This document shows positions 51,513 to 59,730 of a DNA stretch of 64,000 nt, in pieces. The notes beneath the pieces are model-generated. The model was given only the letters and a program-made list of their open reading frames with translations. It was not told where the DNA came from and ran no database searches. Position numbers and translations under genes: made by a program. Numbering within the stretch: position 1 is the first letter of the stretch; each line of letters opens with the position of its first letter. The DNA is from CAVZTX01 sp963778375 (GTDB lineage: Bacteria; Chloroflexota; Ktedonobacteria; Ktedonobacterales; Ktedonobacteraceae), in the NCBI GenBank assembly GCA_963778375.1, contig CAVZTX010000038.1:310001-374000 (forward strand). The letters run 5' to 3'.

Positions 51513-52045
51513 AACTGTTCGAATTGCGGCCAGCTCCTGGTTCGCACAAACGTGAAAAGCGAGTGGGTCGCGGACATGGCTCTGGTCGTGGCAAGACCGC
51601 TGGCCGTGGTACAAAGGGCCAGAAGGCTCGCACAGGCGGAAAGATACATCGCGCATTTAATGGCGGTCAGACGCGCCTGTCGAAACGCCTGCCGTTCATG
51701 CGTGGCCTGGGCAACAGCAATACGGCCTTCCGCGATGAATATACAATTATTAATATAGATGATCTTGCACCGTTTGAAGACGGAACGCACATCACCCCTG
51801 ACGAACTGGTAAAACAAGAGTTGATGACGAAAGCTCAGGGGAATGGACTCATCAAGGTACTTGGCAATGGTGAAGTGAGCCGCGCATTAACCGTCCGTGC
51901 CCATAAGTTCTCCGCGAGTGCTCGCGAGAAGATTGAGGCTGCAGGCGGTACTGTGGAGATCATTCCAAGGAAAGTATACCAAAAGACGAAGAGGCGCAAG
52001 GACGAAAATAAGAAAGCACCAAATGCACAGAACGCCGGATTATAA
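51509..52045 (+). CDS. rplO: Ribosomal protein L15
   Basis: 50S assembly protein of 178 residues. The Gly/Arg-rich N-terminal extension RVGRGHGSGRGKTAGRGTKG and QKARTGGKIHRAFNGGQTRL are canonical. VLGNGEVSRALTVRAHKFSA and the ending EKIEAAGGTVEIIPRK follow, plus a Lys-rich tail of about 20 residues. GTG start within the rpmD stop, with GGAGACGG upstream. Confidence 0.95.
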   Translation: MKLFELRPAPGSHKREKRVGRGHGSGRGKTAGRGTKGQKARTGGKIHRAFNGGQTRLSKRLPFMRGLGNSNTAFRDEYTIINIDDLAPFEDGTHITPDELVKQELMTKAQGNGLIKVLGNGEVSRALTVRAHKFSASAREKIEAAGGTVEIIPRKVYQKTKRRKDENKKAPNAQNAGL

Positions 52046-52099
52046 ATCTATCTTCTGACGAAATTGTGTGTCTTCGATGTTTCGTGAAAGGAGATTCCC

Positions 52100-53446
52100 A
52101 TGTGGGAAAAGCTGCGGAGTATCTGGACCATTCCTGATCTACGCAAAAAGATTCTCTTCACTATAGCGATGTTACTGATCTTCCGTATCCTCGCTCATAT
52201 TACTGTGCCCTTAACAGGTGCTGAACAAAGTGCTCTGACGAAACTCTTTACGACCTCCACTGGGAATCAAAACCTGGGTCAATTACTGGGTCTGCTGGAT
52301 GTCTTTTCAGGAGGATCGCTGCAACAGTTTTCGATTGTGGCGCTGGGAGTCTACCCATATATTACGGCGACGATTGTGATGCAACTCTTGCAGCCAATCA
52401 TTCCAGCGTTAGAAAACATGTTGCGCGAGGGTGAGGCAGGACGTCTGCGTTTCAGCCAGCTCACACGTATTATTGCCGTTCCACTTGCCTTCTTGCAGGC
52501 ATTGGGACAGACAGCGATCTTTGTAAGAGCAGGTGTACTCGATTCGTCGAGCTTCAATCTCTTTAATCCGAGCGTGGCACTGCAAAGTTTTGCGATCCTG
52601 ATCTCGCTCACTGCTGGTACAATGGTGCTTGTATGGATTGGTGAGTTGATTACTGAGAATGGCATCGGCAATGGTATCTCTTTGATCATCTTTGGAGGTA
52701 TCGTCACCCGCATTCCGGGGCTGATTCAGTCCGGCTATACAGCTAGCTCAACCAGCAGCGGCAACGGTAGTGGCATCATCAGCATAGTCGTCTTCTTGAT
52801 TATTGGTTTGATCACGATTGTAGGGATTGTTTACGTCTATCAAGGGCAGCGCCGCGTACCAATTGAGTACCCGACGAAGCGTATGGTAGGCCGTGGAATG
52901 CTGGTTGGTACGGCGCAGCGGACCTACATACCAATGCAGGTGAACAGTGCAGGCATGATCCCGCTGATCTTCGCCCAGTCTATGCTGATCTTCCCATCAG
53001 TACTAGCAACGTACCTTGCCACTAGTAACACCTCGTGGCTGGCGAATGTATCCAACTTTATTGGCAGCTATATTGTTAATCCATCGCTGTGGTATTACTG
53101 GGCCATCTACTTTTTCTTAGTAGTAGCCTTTACATACTTTTATGCGTATGTCGTATGGCAGCAGCAGAATATACCCGATAACCTGCAAAAGCAGGGTGCG
53201 CATATACCAGGATATCGGCCAGGTGAGACGACGCGCAGGCATCTGAACGACATACTCAATCGTATTACCCTGGCCGGTGCGCTCTTTCTGGGCATCGTGG
53301 CGATTTTACCGTTTTTCGCGAAAGTCGGTGGCAACCAGTTGCTTAGCAGCGCAGCGTTGTTAATCGTGGTGGGTGTGGTATTGGATACAGTTCGACAGAT
53401 TGAAGCTCAGATGGTTATGCGTAACTATTCGGGCTTCCTCACTTAG
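52100..53446 (+). CDS. secY: Protein translocase subunit SecY
   Basis: Channel subunit of the Sec translocon, 448 residues with ten hydrophobic helices. It has LRSIWTIPDLRKKILFTIAM, the plug-side FSGGSLQQFSIVALGVYPYI followed by TATIVMQLLQPIIP, the loop with RRVPIEYPTKRMVGR and VNSAGMIPLIFAQSM, and the ending GVVLDTVRQIEAQMVMRNY. GAAAGGAG lies before ATG. It closes the spc segment and is followed by adk. Confidence 0.96.
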   Translation: MWEKLRSIWTIPDLRKKILFTIAMLLIFRILAHITVPLTGAEQSALTKLFTTSTGNQNLGQLLGLLDVFSGGSLQQFSIVALGVYPYITATIVMQLLQPIIPALENMLREGEAGRLRFSQLTRIIAVPLAFLQALGQTAIFVRAGVLDSSSFNLFNPSVALQSFAILISLTAGTMVLVWIGELITENGIGNGISLIIFGGIVTRIPGLIQSGYTASSTSSGNGSGIISIVVFLIIGLITIVGIVYVYQGQRRVPIEYPTKRMVGRGMLVGTAQRTYIPMQVNSAGMIPLIFAQSMLIFPSVLATYLATSNTSWLANVSNFIGSYIVNPSLWYYWAIYFFLVVAFTYFYAYVVWQQQNIPDNLQKQGAHIPGYRPGETTRRHLNDILNRITLAGALFLGIVAILPFFAKVGGNQLLSSAALLIVVGVVLDTVRQIEAQMVMRNYSGFLT

Positions 53447-53494
53447 GTCAAGGACACAATGACGTGCCCTTGATCATTCTATCGGAGGATAAAC

Positions 53495-54145
53495 GTGGAT
53501 ATCATCCTGATCGGCGCACAAGGGTCAGGGAAGGGGACGCAGGCCGATACGCTCTCACAGGCGCTTGGCATTCCCCATGTTGCCAGCGGTGATCTGTTCC
53601 GTAAAGCGTTTGATGAGAAGACCGAGTTGGGACTGAAAGCTAAAGCCTATACTGATCGTGGGGAACTGGTTCCCGATGATCTGACAGTGGCAATGGTACT
53701 CGGTCGCCTTGCGGAACCAGATTGCAGGCAAGGTGCTCTGCTGGATGGTTTCCCACGTACAATTGCGCAGGCTCAGGCCCTTGATAACGGATTACAGGGG
53801 ATGGACCTTCAGATCGATCTAGCGATCTATCTGAAGGTTCCACGTGAGGAATTGCTGAAAAGGCTCTCCGGTAGATATATCTGCCGTGCGCACCAACACG
53901 TTTATAACATAAACACTCGACCACCAAAGGTGCCGGGTATATGTGATCTGGATGGAAGTGAGCTGTACCAGCGCTCCGACGATGTAGGAGAAGCTGTACA
54001 AAGGCGGCTGGATATCTTTTTCAACGAGACCATTCAACTGCTCGACTACTACGGACACCAGCATAAGCTGGTGGAGGTCAACGGTGACCAATCGATCGAT
54101 GCAGTACAAAAGGACCTCTTGAATAAGGTACAAAACAGAGGATAA
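53495..54145 (+). CDS. adk: Adenylate kinase, long form with zinc-type LID
   Basis: Interconverts ATP + AMP and 2 ADP; 216 residues. The P-loop is GAQGSGKGTQ at residues 7-16, the AMP site DGFPRTIAQAQAL and the LID opening LSGRYICRAH. The LID has metal-type ligands Cys, His, Cys, Asp (CRAH...CDLD), a mixed set unlike the all-Cys form but compatible with zinc. GTG start with GGAGGATAAAC upstream. Confidence 0.94.
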   Translation: MDIILIGAQGSGKGTQADTLSQALGIPHVASGDLFRKAFDEKTELGLKAKAYTDRGELVPDDLTVAMVLGRLAEPDCRQGALLDGFPRTIAQAQALDNGLQGMDLQIDLAIYLKVPREELLKRLSGRYICRAHQHVYNINTRPPKVPGICDLDGSELYQRSDDVGEAVQRRLDIFFNETIQLLDYYGHQHKLVEVNGDQSIDAVQKDLLNKVQNRG

Positions 54146-54155
54146 CGGAACTATC

Positions 54156-54904
54156 ATGGCGATTATCATTAAGTCCAAAGACGAACGAGAAAAAATGCGC
54201 GAAGCAGGTCATATCGTGGCAGAAATCCTGGCGAAACTACGCAGTGCAGTTCGTCCAGGCATTACTACGGCGGACCTGGACGCCATCGCGGTAGCTGAAT
54301 TGAAGGAACGGAACGCTAAAGCCAGCTTTTTGGCTATCATGGTTACCCTGCATCGATATGTACGTCTGTAAACGATGAAATTGTGCATGGTATTCCTGGC
54401 AGGCGGGTTTTAAAAGAGGGGGATATCATCAGTATCGACTTTGGAGCCATTTATCACGGCTGGCATGGTGACTCTGCCATCACCGTACCGGTAGGAGAGG
54501 TGTCTGCTGAAGTAAAGCGCTTGCTCAAAGTTACAGAGGATGCCTTATATCGTGGTATTGCGGCTGCACGGGCGGGAAACCGCCTGAACGATATCAGTCG
54601 AGCGATACAACAGTTCGTTGAGCCGGCTGGTTTCTCAATCGTGCGCCAATATGGCGGACATGGAGTGGGCCGCAGTATGCACGAGGATCCTCAACTACTG
54701 AACTATATCGAGCCGGGATTCCCGAATCCACTGTTGCGACCCGGCATGGTTATAGCCATTGAGCCAATGGTGAATATGGGAGCCAAAGAGACGAGAGTCC
54801 TTTCCGACCAATGGACTGTCGTCACCAAAGATAGTAGCTACTCAGCTCATTTTGAGCACACGGTAGCCATTACCGAAGGTAACGCAGATATCCTAACGCG
54901 ATAA
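54156..54904 (+). pseudogene. map: Methionine aminopeptidase, one-base frameshift at a T5 run
   Basis: Removes the initiator methionine. The first frame (54156-54371) has IKSKDEREKMREAGHIVAEI and ends early. The family sequence continues in the next frame from about 54332: GYHGYPASICTSVNDEIVHG, then IDFGAIYHGWHGDSA, GGHGVGRSMHEDP, AIEPMVNMG and HFEHTVAI. All five metal ligands (two Asp, one His, two Glu) are present there. One base is missing at TTTTT (54327-54331), or ribosomes shift frame. Since the enzyme is normally essential, a sequencing error, a second copy or programmed frameshifting must apply. Confidence 0.85.
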
Positions 54905-54912
54905 TTTGCCTC

Positions 54913-54941
54913 TCGACTTTTATTGACGAATGTGCTATAAT
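54913..54941 (+). promoter_or_regulatory. Extended -10 promoter before infA
   Basis: TGCTATAAT at 54933-54941 is a perfect extended -10. Seventeen bases upstream of TATAAT lies TCGACT (54913-54918), a partial -35. This would start a transcript near 54948 for infA-rpmJ-rpsM-rpsK-rpsD-rpoA-rplQ, independent of the secY/adk side. Confidence 0.65.
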
Positions 54942-54952
54942 TCGTAGTTGGC

Positions 54953-54980
54953 TGCAGCAGTGTCAACTGCTGCATTTTCT
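54953..54980 (+). terminator. Attenuator-like hairpin in the infA leader
   Basis: TGCAGCAG (54953-54960) pairs with CTGCTGCA (54967-54974) around TGTCAA and is followed by TTTTCT. It lies just after the predicted start site and before the infA ribosome site, so it may reduce read-through into the alpha segment. Confidence 0.5.
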
Positions 54981-55011
54981 AATATAAATTGCGACTATTG
55001 AAAAGGATGCT

Positions 55012-55233
55012 ATGGCAAAGAAGGACGAAATTGAAGTAGAGGGGAAAGTACTCGAAGCTCTCCCAAACGCTATGTTTAAGGTCGAAATTGACGAGCAACA
55101 CCAGGTCCTTGCGGTGCTGTCGGGACGTATTCGCATGAACTTTGTACGAATAGTACCGGGCGACAAGGTCAAAGTAGTGCTATCACCATACGACCTCACT
55201 CGCGGCAGGATAACATGGCGCGTGAAATCGTGA
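55012..55233 (+). CDS. infA: Translation initiation factor IF-1
   Basis: OB-fold factor of 73 residues that binds the 30S A site. It has EVEGKVLEALPNAMFKVEI, VLAVLSGRIRMNFVRIVPGD and KVVLSPYDLTRGRITWR. The usual GKMRKNYIRI block appears as GRIRMNFVRI. GAAAAGGATGCT precedes ATG. It has its own promoter and a hairpin in the leader. Confidence 0.96.
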   Translation: MAKKDEIEVEGKVLEALPNAMFKVEIDEQHQVLAVLSGRIRMNFVRIVPGDKVKVVLSPYDLTRGRITWRVKS

Positions 55234-55398
55234 AGTAACGATTTCTCACCTTCCTTTTCTTCTGATCAGCATTCTTTCTCATGAATAGAGATGGGTCAGT
55301 AAAGGCAAAAGGAAAAGCATGTCAAGTACAATTTCTTTTTGTCTTTCCATTGTCCTAATTTAACTTTTCTTGACATATCTAAAATGAGGAGGGCAACC

Positions 55399-55515
55399 AT
55401 GAAAGTGCGCGCCTCGGTAAAACCACGTTGTGAGAATTGCAAGGTAATTCGCCGCAATCGCGTTGTGATGGTTATCTGTAGCAAGGATCCAAAGCACAAG
55501 CAGAAGCAAGGCTAA
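55399..55515 (+). CDS. rpmJ: Ribosomal protein L36
   Basis: A 38-residue zinc ribbon protein. It reads MKVRASVKPRCENCKVIRRN, then RVVMVICSKDPKHKQKQG. Zinc ligands are C11, C14, C27 and H32. GAGGAGGGCAACC lies immediately before ATG. It sits in the standard infA-rpmJ-rpsM order. Confidence 0.97.
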   Translation: MKVRASVKPRCENCKVIRRNRVVMVICSKDPKHKQKQG

Positions 55516-55528
55516 TAGCGGGTTTCGG

Positions 55529-55588
55529 GTTTCAAGCTTCAAGGGACGAACCAAAAACGAACTAAACTTGAAACTCGAGGCTTGAAAC
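55529..55588. repeat. Nested inverted repeat between rpmJ and rpsM
   Basis: GTTTCAAGC (55529-55537) and GCTTGAAAC (55580-55588) are inverse copies, with a second GCTTCAAG/CTTGAA pair nested inside. The right part is next to the rpsM ribosome site GGAGGAAAAC. A similar GTTTC-based pair occurs at 61804-61856. Confidence 0.5.
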
Positions 55589-55599
55589 TGGAGGAAAAC

Positions 55600-55983
55600 A
55601 TGGCTAGAATTGCCGGCGTTGACATTCCACGCGATAAGCGTGTGGAGATTTCGCTGTGCTACATCTATGGGATTGGGCTAACAACAAGCCGTAAGATCCT
55701 GGAGCGAACACGCATTAACCCAGATACACGAGTAAAGAACCTGACCGAGGAAGAGGTCAATCGCCTGCGTGAGGTGATCGACCGCGAATACAAGGTCGAG
55801 GGTGATCTGCGTCGTGAAGTAGACATGAATATCAAGCGGCTGATCGAAATCGGTTGCTATCGTGGCATGCGCCATCGCCGCAATCTTCCGGTGCGCGGAC
55901 AGCGTACTCGCACAAATGCGCGTACCCGTCGCGGGCCAAAAAGAACTGTGGCTGGCAAGAAAAAAGCGGTTGCTAAGAAGTAA
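55600..55983 (+). CDS. rpsM: Ribosomal protein S13
   Basis: 30S head protein contacting the P-site tRNA, 127 residues. It has ARIAGVDIPRDKRVEISLCY, IYGIGLTTSRKILE and GCYRGMRHRRNLPVRGQRTR followed by TNARTRRGPKRTVAGKKK. ATG 55600 has GGAGG 7 bases before it; an ATG at 55582 in frame would add six residues and is rejected. Confidence 0.97.
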   Translation: MARIAGVDIPRDKRVEISLCYIYGIGLTTSRKILERTRINPDTRVKNLTEEEVNRLREVIDREYKVEGDLRREVDMNIKRLIEIGCYRGMRHRRNLPVRGQRTRTNARTRRGPKRTVAGKKKAVAKK

Positions 55984-56013
55984 TAAAACGCCGGGGAGGT
56001 ATTGCAAGCAAGT

Positions 56014-56415
56014 ATGGCACCAGAAAAAAAGAAAACAACAGGCAAGCCGAAGCGGCGTGAGCGGAAATCCATTCCACGCGGTCAGGCTCATATTCAAGCA
56101 ACATTTAATAATACTATTGTTACCTTGACAGACCCCAACGGGAATGTTATCTCCTGGGGTAGTGCTGGAGGTCAGGGGTTTAAGGGATCACGTAAAAGTA
56201 CTCCTTATGCCGCCCAGGTCACGGCTGAATCGGCAGCACGCAAGGCAATGGATCATGGCCTGCGACAAATTGAAGTCTACGTGAAAGGCCCAGGCTCAGG
56301 TCGCGAAGCAGCAATTCGTTCGTTGCAATCCGCAGGACTAAATATCACTTCGATCACTGATGTAACACCTATTCCGCACAATGGTTGCCGACCGCCAAAA
56401 CGGCGTCGCGTCTGA
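56014..56415 (+). CDS. rpsK: Ribosomal protein S11
   Basis: 30S platform protein of 133 residues. A lysine-rich N-terminus precedes GQAHIQATFNNTIVTLTDP, GNVISWGSAGGQGFKGSRKS, VKGPGSGREAAIRSLQSAGL and the canonical ending DVTPIPHNGCRPPKRRRV. I use ATG 56014; an in-frame TTG at 56002 is closer to the GGGGAGG but the spacing is too short. It lies 30 bases after rpsM. Confidence 0.96.
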   Translation: MAPEKKKTTGKPKRRERKSIPRGQAHIQATFNNTIVTLTDPNGNVISWGSAGGQGFKGSRKSTPYAAQVTAESAARKAMDHGLRQIEVYVKGPGSGREAAIRSLQSAGLNITSITDVTPIPHNGCRPPKRRRV

Positions 56416-56448
56416 TTTGCGCTGTGCGTGTGAGGAGGATTCAACTAC

Positions 56449-57075
56449 ATGGCACGTTATACCGGCCCCGTCTGCAAGCTCTGCAGGCGTGAGGGGGTAA
56501 AACTTTTTCTTAAGGGCGACAAGTGCATGATGAAGTGCACCCTTGAGCGCCGCAATACCCGGCCAGGACAACATGGAACGGGTCGACCGCGTAAAGCCTC
56601 TGGCTATGCGCTACAGCTACGTGAGAAGCAGAAGGTTCGCCGCACTTATGGTCTACTAGAGCGGCAATTCCGTAAGAGCTTTGATACGGCGGCTCGCCGT
56701 CCCGGCAGAACCAGCGAAAACCTGCTCCAGATTCTGGAAATGCGTCTGGATAATCTGGTGTATCGCCTTGGATTTGCCGATTCGCGTGCTCAGGCCCGCC
56801 AGCTCGTCTGTCATGGGCACTTTGCCGTCAATGGACGCAAAACAGATATACCTTCCTTTATTGCAAAACCAAATGATGTAATTAGTGTGCGAGAGCGAAG
56901 CAAAGGTCTCGAATACTTCAAAACTCGTGCATTGCTACTAGCGCAGAAAGGCGTGCCCGCGTGGCTAAGCCTGGATGTGAATGAGATGACTGGTCGTGTT
57001 ATGTCGCTGCCCACACGAACAGAACTTGAACTGCCCTTTGATGAGCAGATGGTGGTTGAATATTATCAGCGCTAA
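56449..57075 (+). CDS. rpsD: Ribosomal protein S4, zinc-binding form
   Basis: 30S assembly initiator of 208 residues. Four N-terminal cysteines (VCKLC and DKCMMKC) make the zinc knuckle of the C+ form. RPGQHGTGRPRKASGYALQL, the S4 domain RLDNLVYRLGFADSRAQARQ followed by LVCHGHFAVNGRKTDIPSF, and the ending FDEQMVVEYYQR are canonical. TGAGGAGG precedes ATG. In many bacteria S4 autoregulates this segment. Confidence 0.97.
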   Translation: MARYTGPVCKLCRREGVKLFLKGDKCMMKCTLERRNTRPGQHGTGRPRKASGYALQLREKQKVRRTYGLLERQFRKSFDTAARRPGRTSENLLQILEMRLDNLVYRLGFADSRAQARQLVCHGHFAVNGRKTDIPSFIAKPNDVISVRERSKGLEYFKTRALLLAQKGVPAWLSLDVNEMTGRVMSLPTRTELELPFDEQMVVEYYQR

Positions 57076-57113
57076 CACGTTGATTCAATCGGCGGATGGG
57101 TATAAGCCCAGAT

Positions 57114-57135
57114 GGCCCTCAAAGAAGTGAGGGCC
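57114..57135 (+). ncRNA. Hairpin between rpsD and rpoA
   Basis: GGCCCTCA (57114-57121) and TGAGGGCC (57128-57135) form a perfect 8-bp stem with loop AAGAAG. No T tract follows. It lies in the 120-base gap upstream of rpoA, where an RNA control element could act on the differing S4 and alpha-subunit levels. Confidence 0.45.
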
Positions 57136-57246
57136 GTGATAGGGCGAAAGACTCTTGGACTACCAAAGCCAGTTTCGCGTTTTTGATGCAGAGAGAACGA
57201 ATTGCTTGGAGAAACAGCGGTAGGAAAAGAAAGGCAGGTTGGGACC

Positions 57247-58227
57247 TTGCTAGAAATTACTCTGCCTCGCATTAAGAATACAAAAACACAAGGAAATTAT
57301 GCGAGCTATGATATTGAACCTTTAGAGGCGGGGTATGGGATGACCCTGGGCAATGCGCTGCGGCGTGTGTTGCTGTCTTCGTTGCCCGGCGCAGCGGTGA
57401 CCTCTGTTCGGATTGAGGGCGTACAACACGAGTTTCAAGATATTCCACACGTCATGGAGGATGTGACCGACATCGTGTTGAACATCAAGAAATTGCGCCT
57501 CCGCTCTTTCTCAGATCACGCTGTGTCCATGCGCTTAGAAGTTAGTGGTGAGCGCACAGTGACGGCAGCAGACATTCTGGCCCCCAGTACTGTTGAGATT
57601 GTCAATCCTGATCTTTATATTGCAACACTTGACAATGAGAATGCACACCTCGAAATGGAACTGGTTGTTGAGTCAGGTAAAGGCTATGTACCTGCTGACT
57701 CAAAAGAAGATCAGCCTATCGGGGTGATTCCAATAGATGCTATCTACACGCCTGTGCAGAAAGTGAACTACAACGTTGAGCACACACGTGTAGGGCAAAT
57801 GACTAACTATGATAAGATTGTTCTAGATGTCTGGACGGATGGTACAATTCCACCGGATGAGGCTTTGCGCCAGAGTGCGGATATCCTGGTGCGCCACTTC
57901 ACGCTGCTTGCCAATTACCGGGCAACGCTAGCGGAGCCGGAAAAGCCGCCTCTGAGTAGCATGCCTATTCCGCCGAAGATTTATGATACTCCTATCGAGG
58001 AGCTTGATCTTTCGGTGCGTGCTTACAACTGCCTGAAGCGTAGCAATATTACCAAGGTAGGCCAGGTGCTTTCGATGAATGAGGAAGACCTGCTGGGCGT
58101 GCGTAACTTTGGCGAAAAGAGCCTGCAGGAGTTGCGCGAGCGTTTGCTTGCACGCAACTTCCTTCCGAATCCCCGTACCAGCACCATCGGAGCCGACATG
58201 GACGGCGATCACGAAATGGAGGAATAA
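57247..58227 (+). CDS. rpoA: RNA polymerase alpha subunit
   Basis: Polymerase assembly subunit, 326 residues from this start. The N-terminal domain has YASYDIEPLEAGYGMTLGNA, LRRVLLSSLPGAAVTSVRIE and VDVWTDGTIPPDEALR-like LDVWTDGTIPPDEAL. The C-terminal DNA-contacting domain has EELDLSVRAYNCLKRSNI and LLGVRNFGEKSLQELRERL. I favour TTG 57247, which gives the family-like MLEITLPRI; an in-frame TTG at 57202 adds 15 untypical residues but has an AGAGAG upstream. Its stop lies 1 base before rplQ. Confidence 0.95.
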   Translation: MLEITLPRIKNTKTQGNYASYDIEPLEAGYGMTLGNALRRVLLSSLPGAAVTSVRIEGVQHEFQDIPHVMEDVTDIVLNIKKLRLRSFSDHAVSMRLEVSGERTVTAADILAPSTVEIVNPDLYIATLDNENAHLEMELVVESGKGYVPADSKEDQPIGVIPIDAIYTPVQKVNYNVEHTRVGQMTNYDKIVLDVWTDGTIPPDEALRQSADILVRHFTLLANYRATLAEPEKPPLSSMPIPPKIYDTPIEELDLSVRAYNCLKRSNITKVGQVLSMNEEDLLGVRNFGEKSLQELRERLLARNFLPNPRTSTIGADMDGDHEMEE

Positions 58228-58228
58228 G

Positions 58229-58855
58229 GTGAGGCACCGAGTTGCCGGTAACAAGATGAGTATGCCTGAACCACGCCGCCGCTCTGCGCGTCGGAACCTG
58301 ATGGCAGGCCTCATTCGATATGATCGTATAAAGACCACGGAGTCACGTGCACGTGCTATCCGTGGCGAAACCGAAAAGTTGATTACTACTGCCGTGAAGG
58401 GGCGCTTAAAGGCGCAGAGACACCTGGCAGCAGTTGTCCAGGATGAAGAGAAGGCCGCGCAGATATTGGCCTTTGCTCGTAGAGGTCGCTTCTCGCTTAA
58501 GTCGACAGTTGCCTCGAATGAAGAGCGGGCAGATCAGGGCAAGCCACCACTGACCGACAAGGGACGCAAATTCCTTGAGAATAAGCTCAGAGATCGCCGC
58601 GCAGAGCTACTTCGCATCATTCCGAATGAAAAGGATGCTGAGAGGGCATTGCAGGCAGCCTACGAAGCAATGGTCATAGAGTTGCATGCGCGTCGTCTCA
58701 TTCTAAGTGCGTTGCCAGATGAACTGGTTGTTAAAAAGATCTTTGACGAACTGGCACCACGCTACACCGGTCGTCCGGGTGGTTACATACGTATCACGAA
58801 GCTCGGTCGGCGTCTTGGCGATGCCGCCGAAATGGCACAAATTGCCCTCGTGTAG
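58229..58855 (+). CDS. rplQ: Ribosomal protein L17 with internal helical insertion
   Basis: 50S tunnel-exit protein, 208 residues against the usual 115-130. The first 60 residues (RHRVAGNKMSMPEPRRRSAR, then LIRYDRIKTTESRARAIRGE) and the last 58 (LHARRLILSALPDELVVKKI, then APRYTGRPGGYIRITKLG) are canonical. About 88 charged residues lie between, mostly helix-like (for example RKFLENKLRDRRAELLRI). GTG 58229 has GGAGGAATAAG upstream; the longer open frame is rpoA in another phase. Confidence 0.94.
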   Translation: MRHRVAGNKMSMPEPRRRSARRNLMAGLIRYDRIKTTESRARAIRGETEKLITTAVKGRLKAQRHLAAVVQDEEKAAQILAFARRGRFSLKSTVASNEERADQGKPPLTDKGRKFLENKLRDRRAELLRIIPNEKDAERALQAAYEAMVIELHARRLILSALPDELVVKKIFDELAPRYTGRPGGYIRITKLGRRLGDAAEMAQIALV

Positions 58856-58897
58856 CGATACGAGTGGAATAGGCCCCAAGCCTCTTACATTAACAGT

Positions 58898-59707
58898 ATG
58901 AATATCGCATGTGGTATTGAGTACGATGGCACTGACTATCACGGCTTCCAACGCCAACCTAGTAATCATGGGCCTACCGTTCAGGGCGTATTAGAAGCCG
59001 CCATTACTCACATTTCGGGTGAAATGTCCGTCGTGCATGGAGCGGGACGCACAGATGCAGGAGTACATGCCAGTGGTCAGGTAATCCACTTTTGCACAAA
59101 CTTCCATCTGGCACCTCAAGTATGGATGAAGGCCTTGAATGCCAACTTACCCAATACCGTAGCGATACGGTGGGCAAAAGAGGTACCTGACCGCTTTCAC
59201 GCGCGCTACAGTGCATTGAGCCGCTCGTACCGTTATACGATCTGGAATGGTGTAGCACCGTCGCCCTTGCTGGCACGATATAGCTATTATCGTCCTGGAG
59301 AGCTATCGGTTGAATTGATGCAGGGTGCCTGCCAATTCTTATTGGGGCGCAAGGATTTTGGAGCATTTGGGCGAAGCCCCGATGAGACGAACCCGATAAA
59401 GCCTGGACCACATCACTGCATTCGGACGATGTTAGAGGCACATTGTACGCGTCAAGATGCATGTATTTATTGTGATTTTTCTGCCGATGCCTTTCTCACG
59501 GGAATGGTTCGCAGGATTGTTGGAACACTGTTGCTAGTAGGGCAGAAAGGCCTCAGTCTTGATGAGTTTGCTACTATTGTGCAACAAGCGAGTAAGACGC
59601 ACCCTGGTTCAGCAGCCCCACCACATGGGCTGTGTCTGGTGCGAGTAAATTATCCTGAGGCGTGGGGCGTATCGTTTGAGGAACGCTCTAACACTCTCGG
59701 ATCGTAA
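58898..59707 (+). CDS. truA: tRNA pseudouridine synthase A
   Basis: Forms pseudouridine at tRNA positions 38-40. It has IEYDGTDYHGFQRQPSN, the catalytic aspartate in HGAGRTDAGVHASGQV, FHARYSALSRSYRY and FLTGMVRRIVGTLLLVGQ. Length is 269, normal. The ATG has no strong ribosome site. It lies 42 bases after rplQ in the frequent rplQ-truA-rplM-rpsI order. Confidence 0.95.
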   Translation: MNIACGIEYDGTDYHGFQRQPSNHGPTVQGVLEAAITHISGEMSVVHGAGRTDAGVHASGQVIHFCTNFHLAPQVWMKALNANLPNTVAIRWAKEVPDRFHARYSALSRSYRYTIWNGVAPSPLLARYSYYRPGELSVELMQGACQFLLGRKDFGAFGRSPDETNPIKPGPHHCIRTMLEAHCTRQDACIYCDFSADAFLTGMVRRIVGTLLLVGQKGLSLDEFATIVQQASKTHPGSAAPPHGLCLVRVNYPEAWGVSFEERSNTLGS

Positions 59708-59730
59708 GCACTTCATTTGGAGTAATAACA

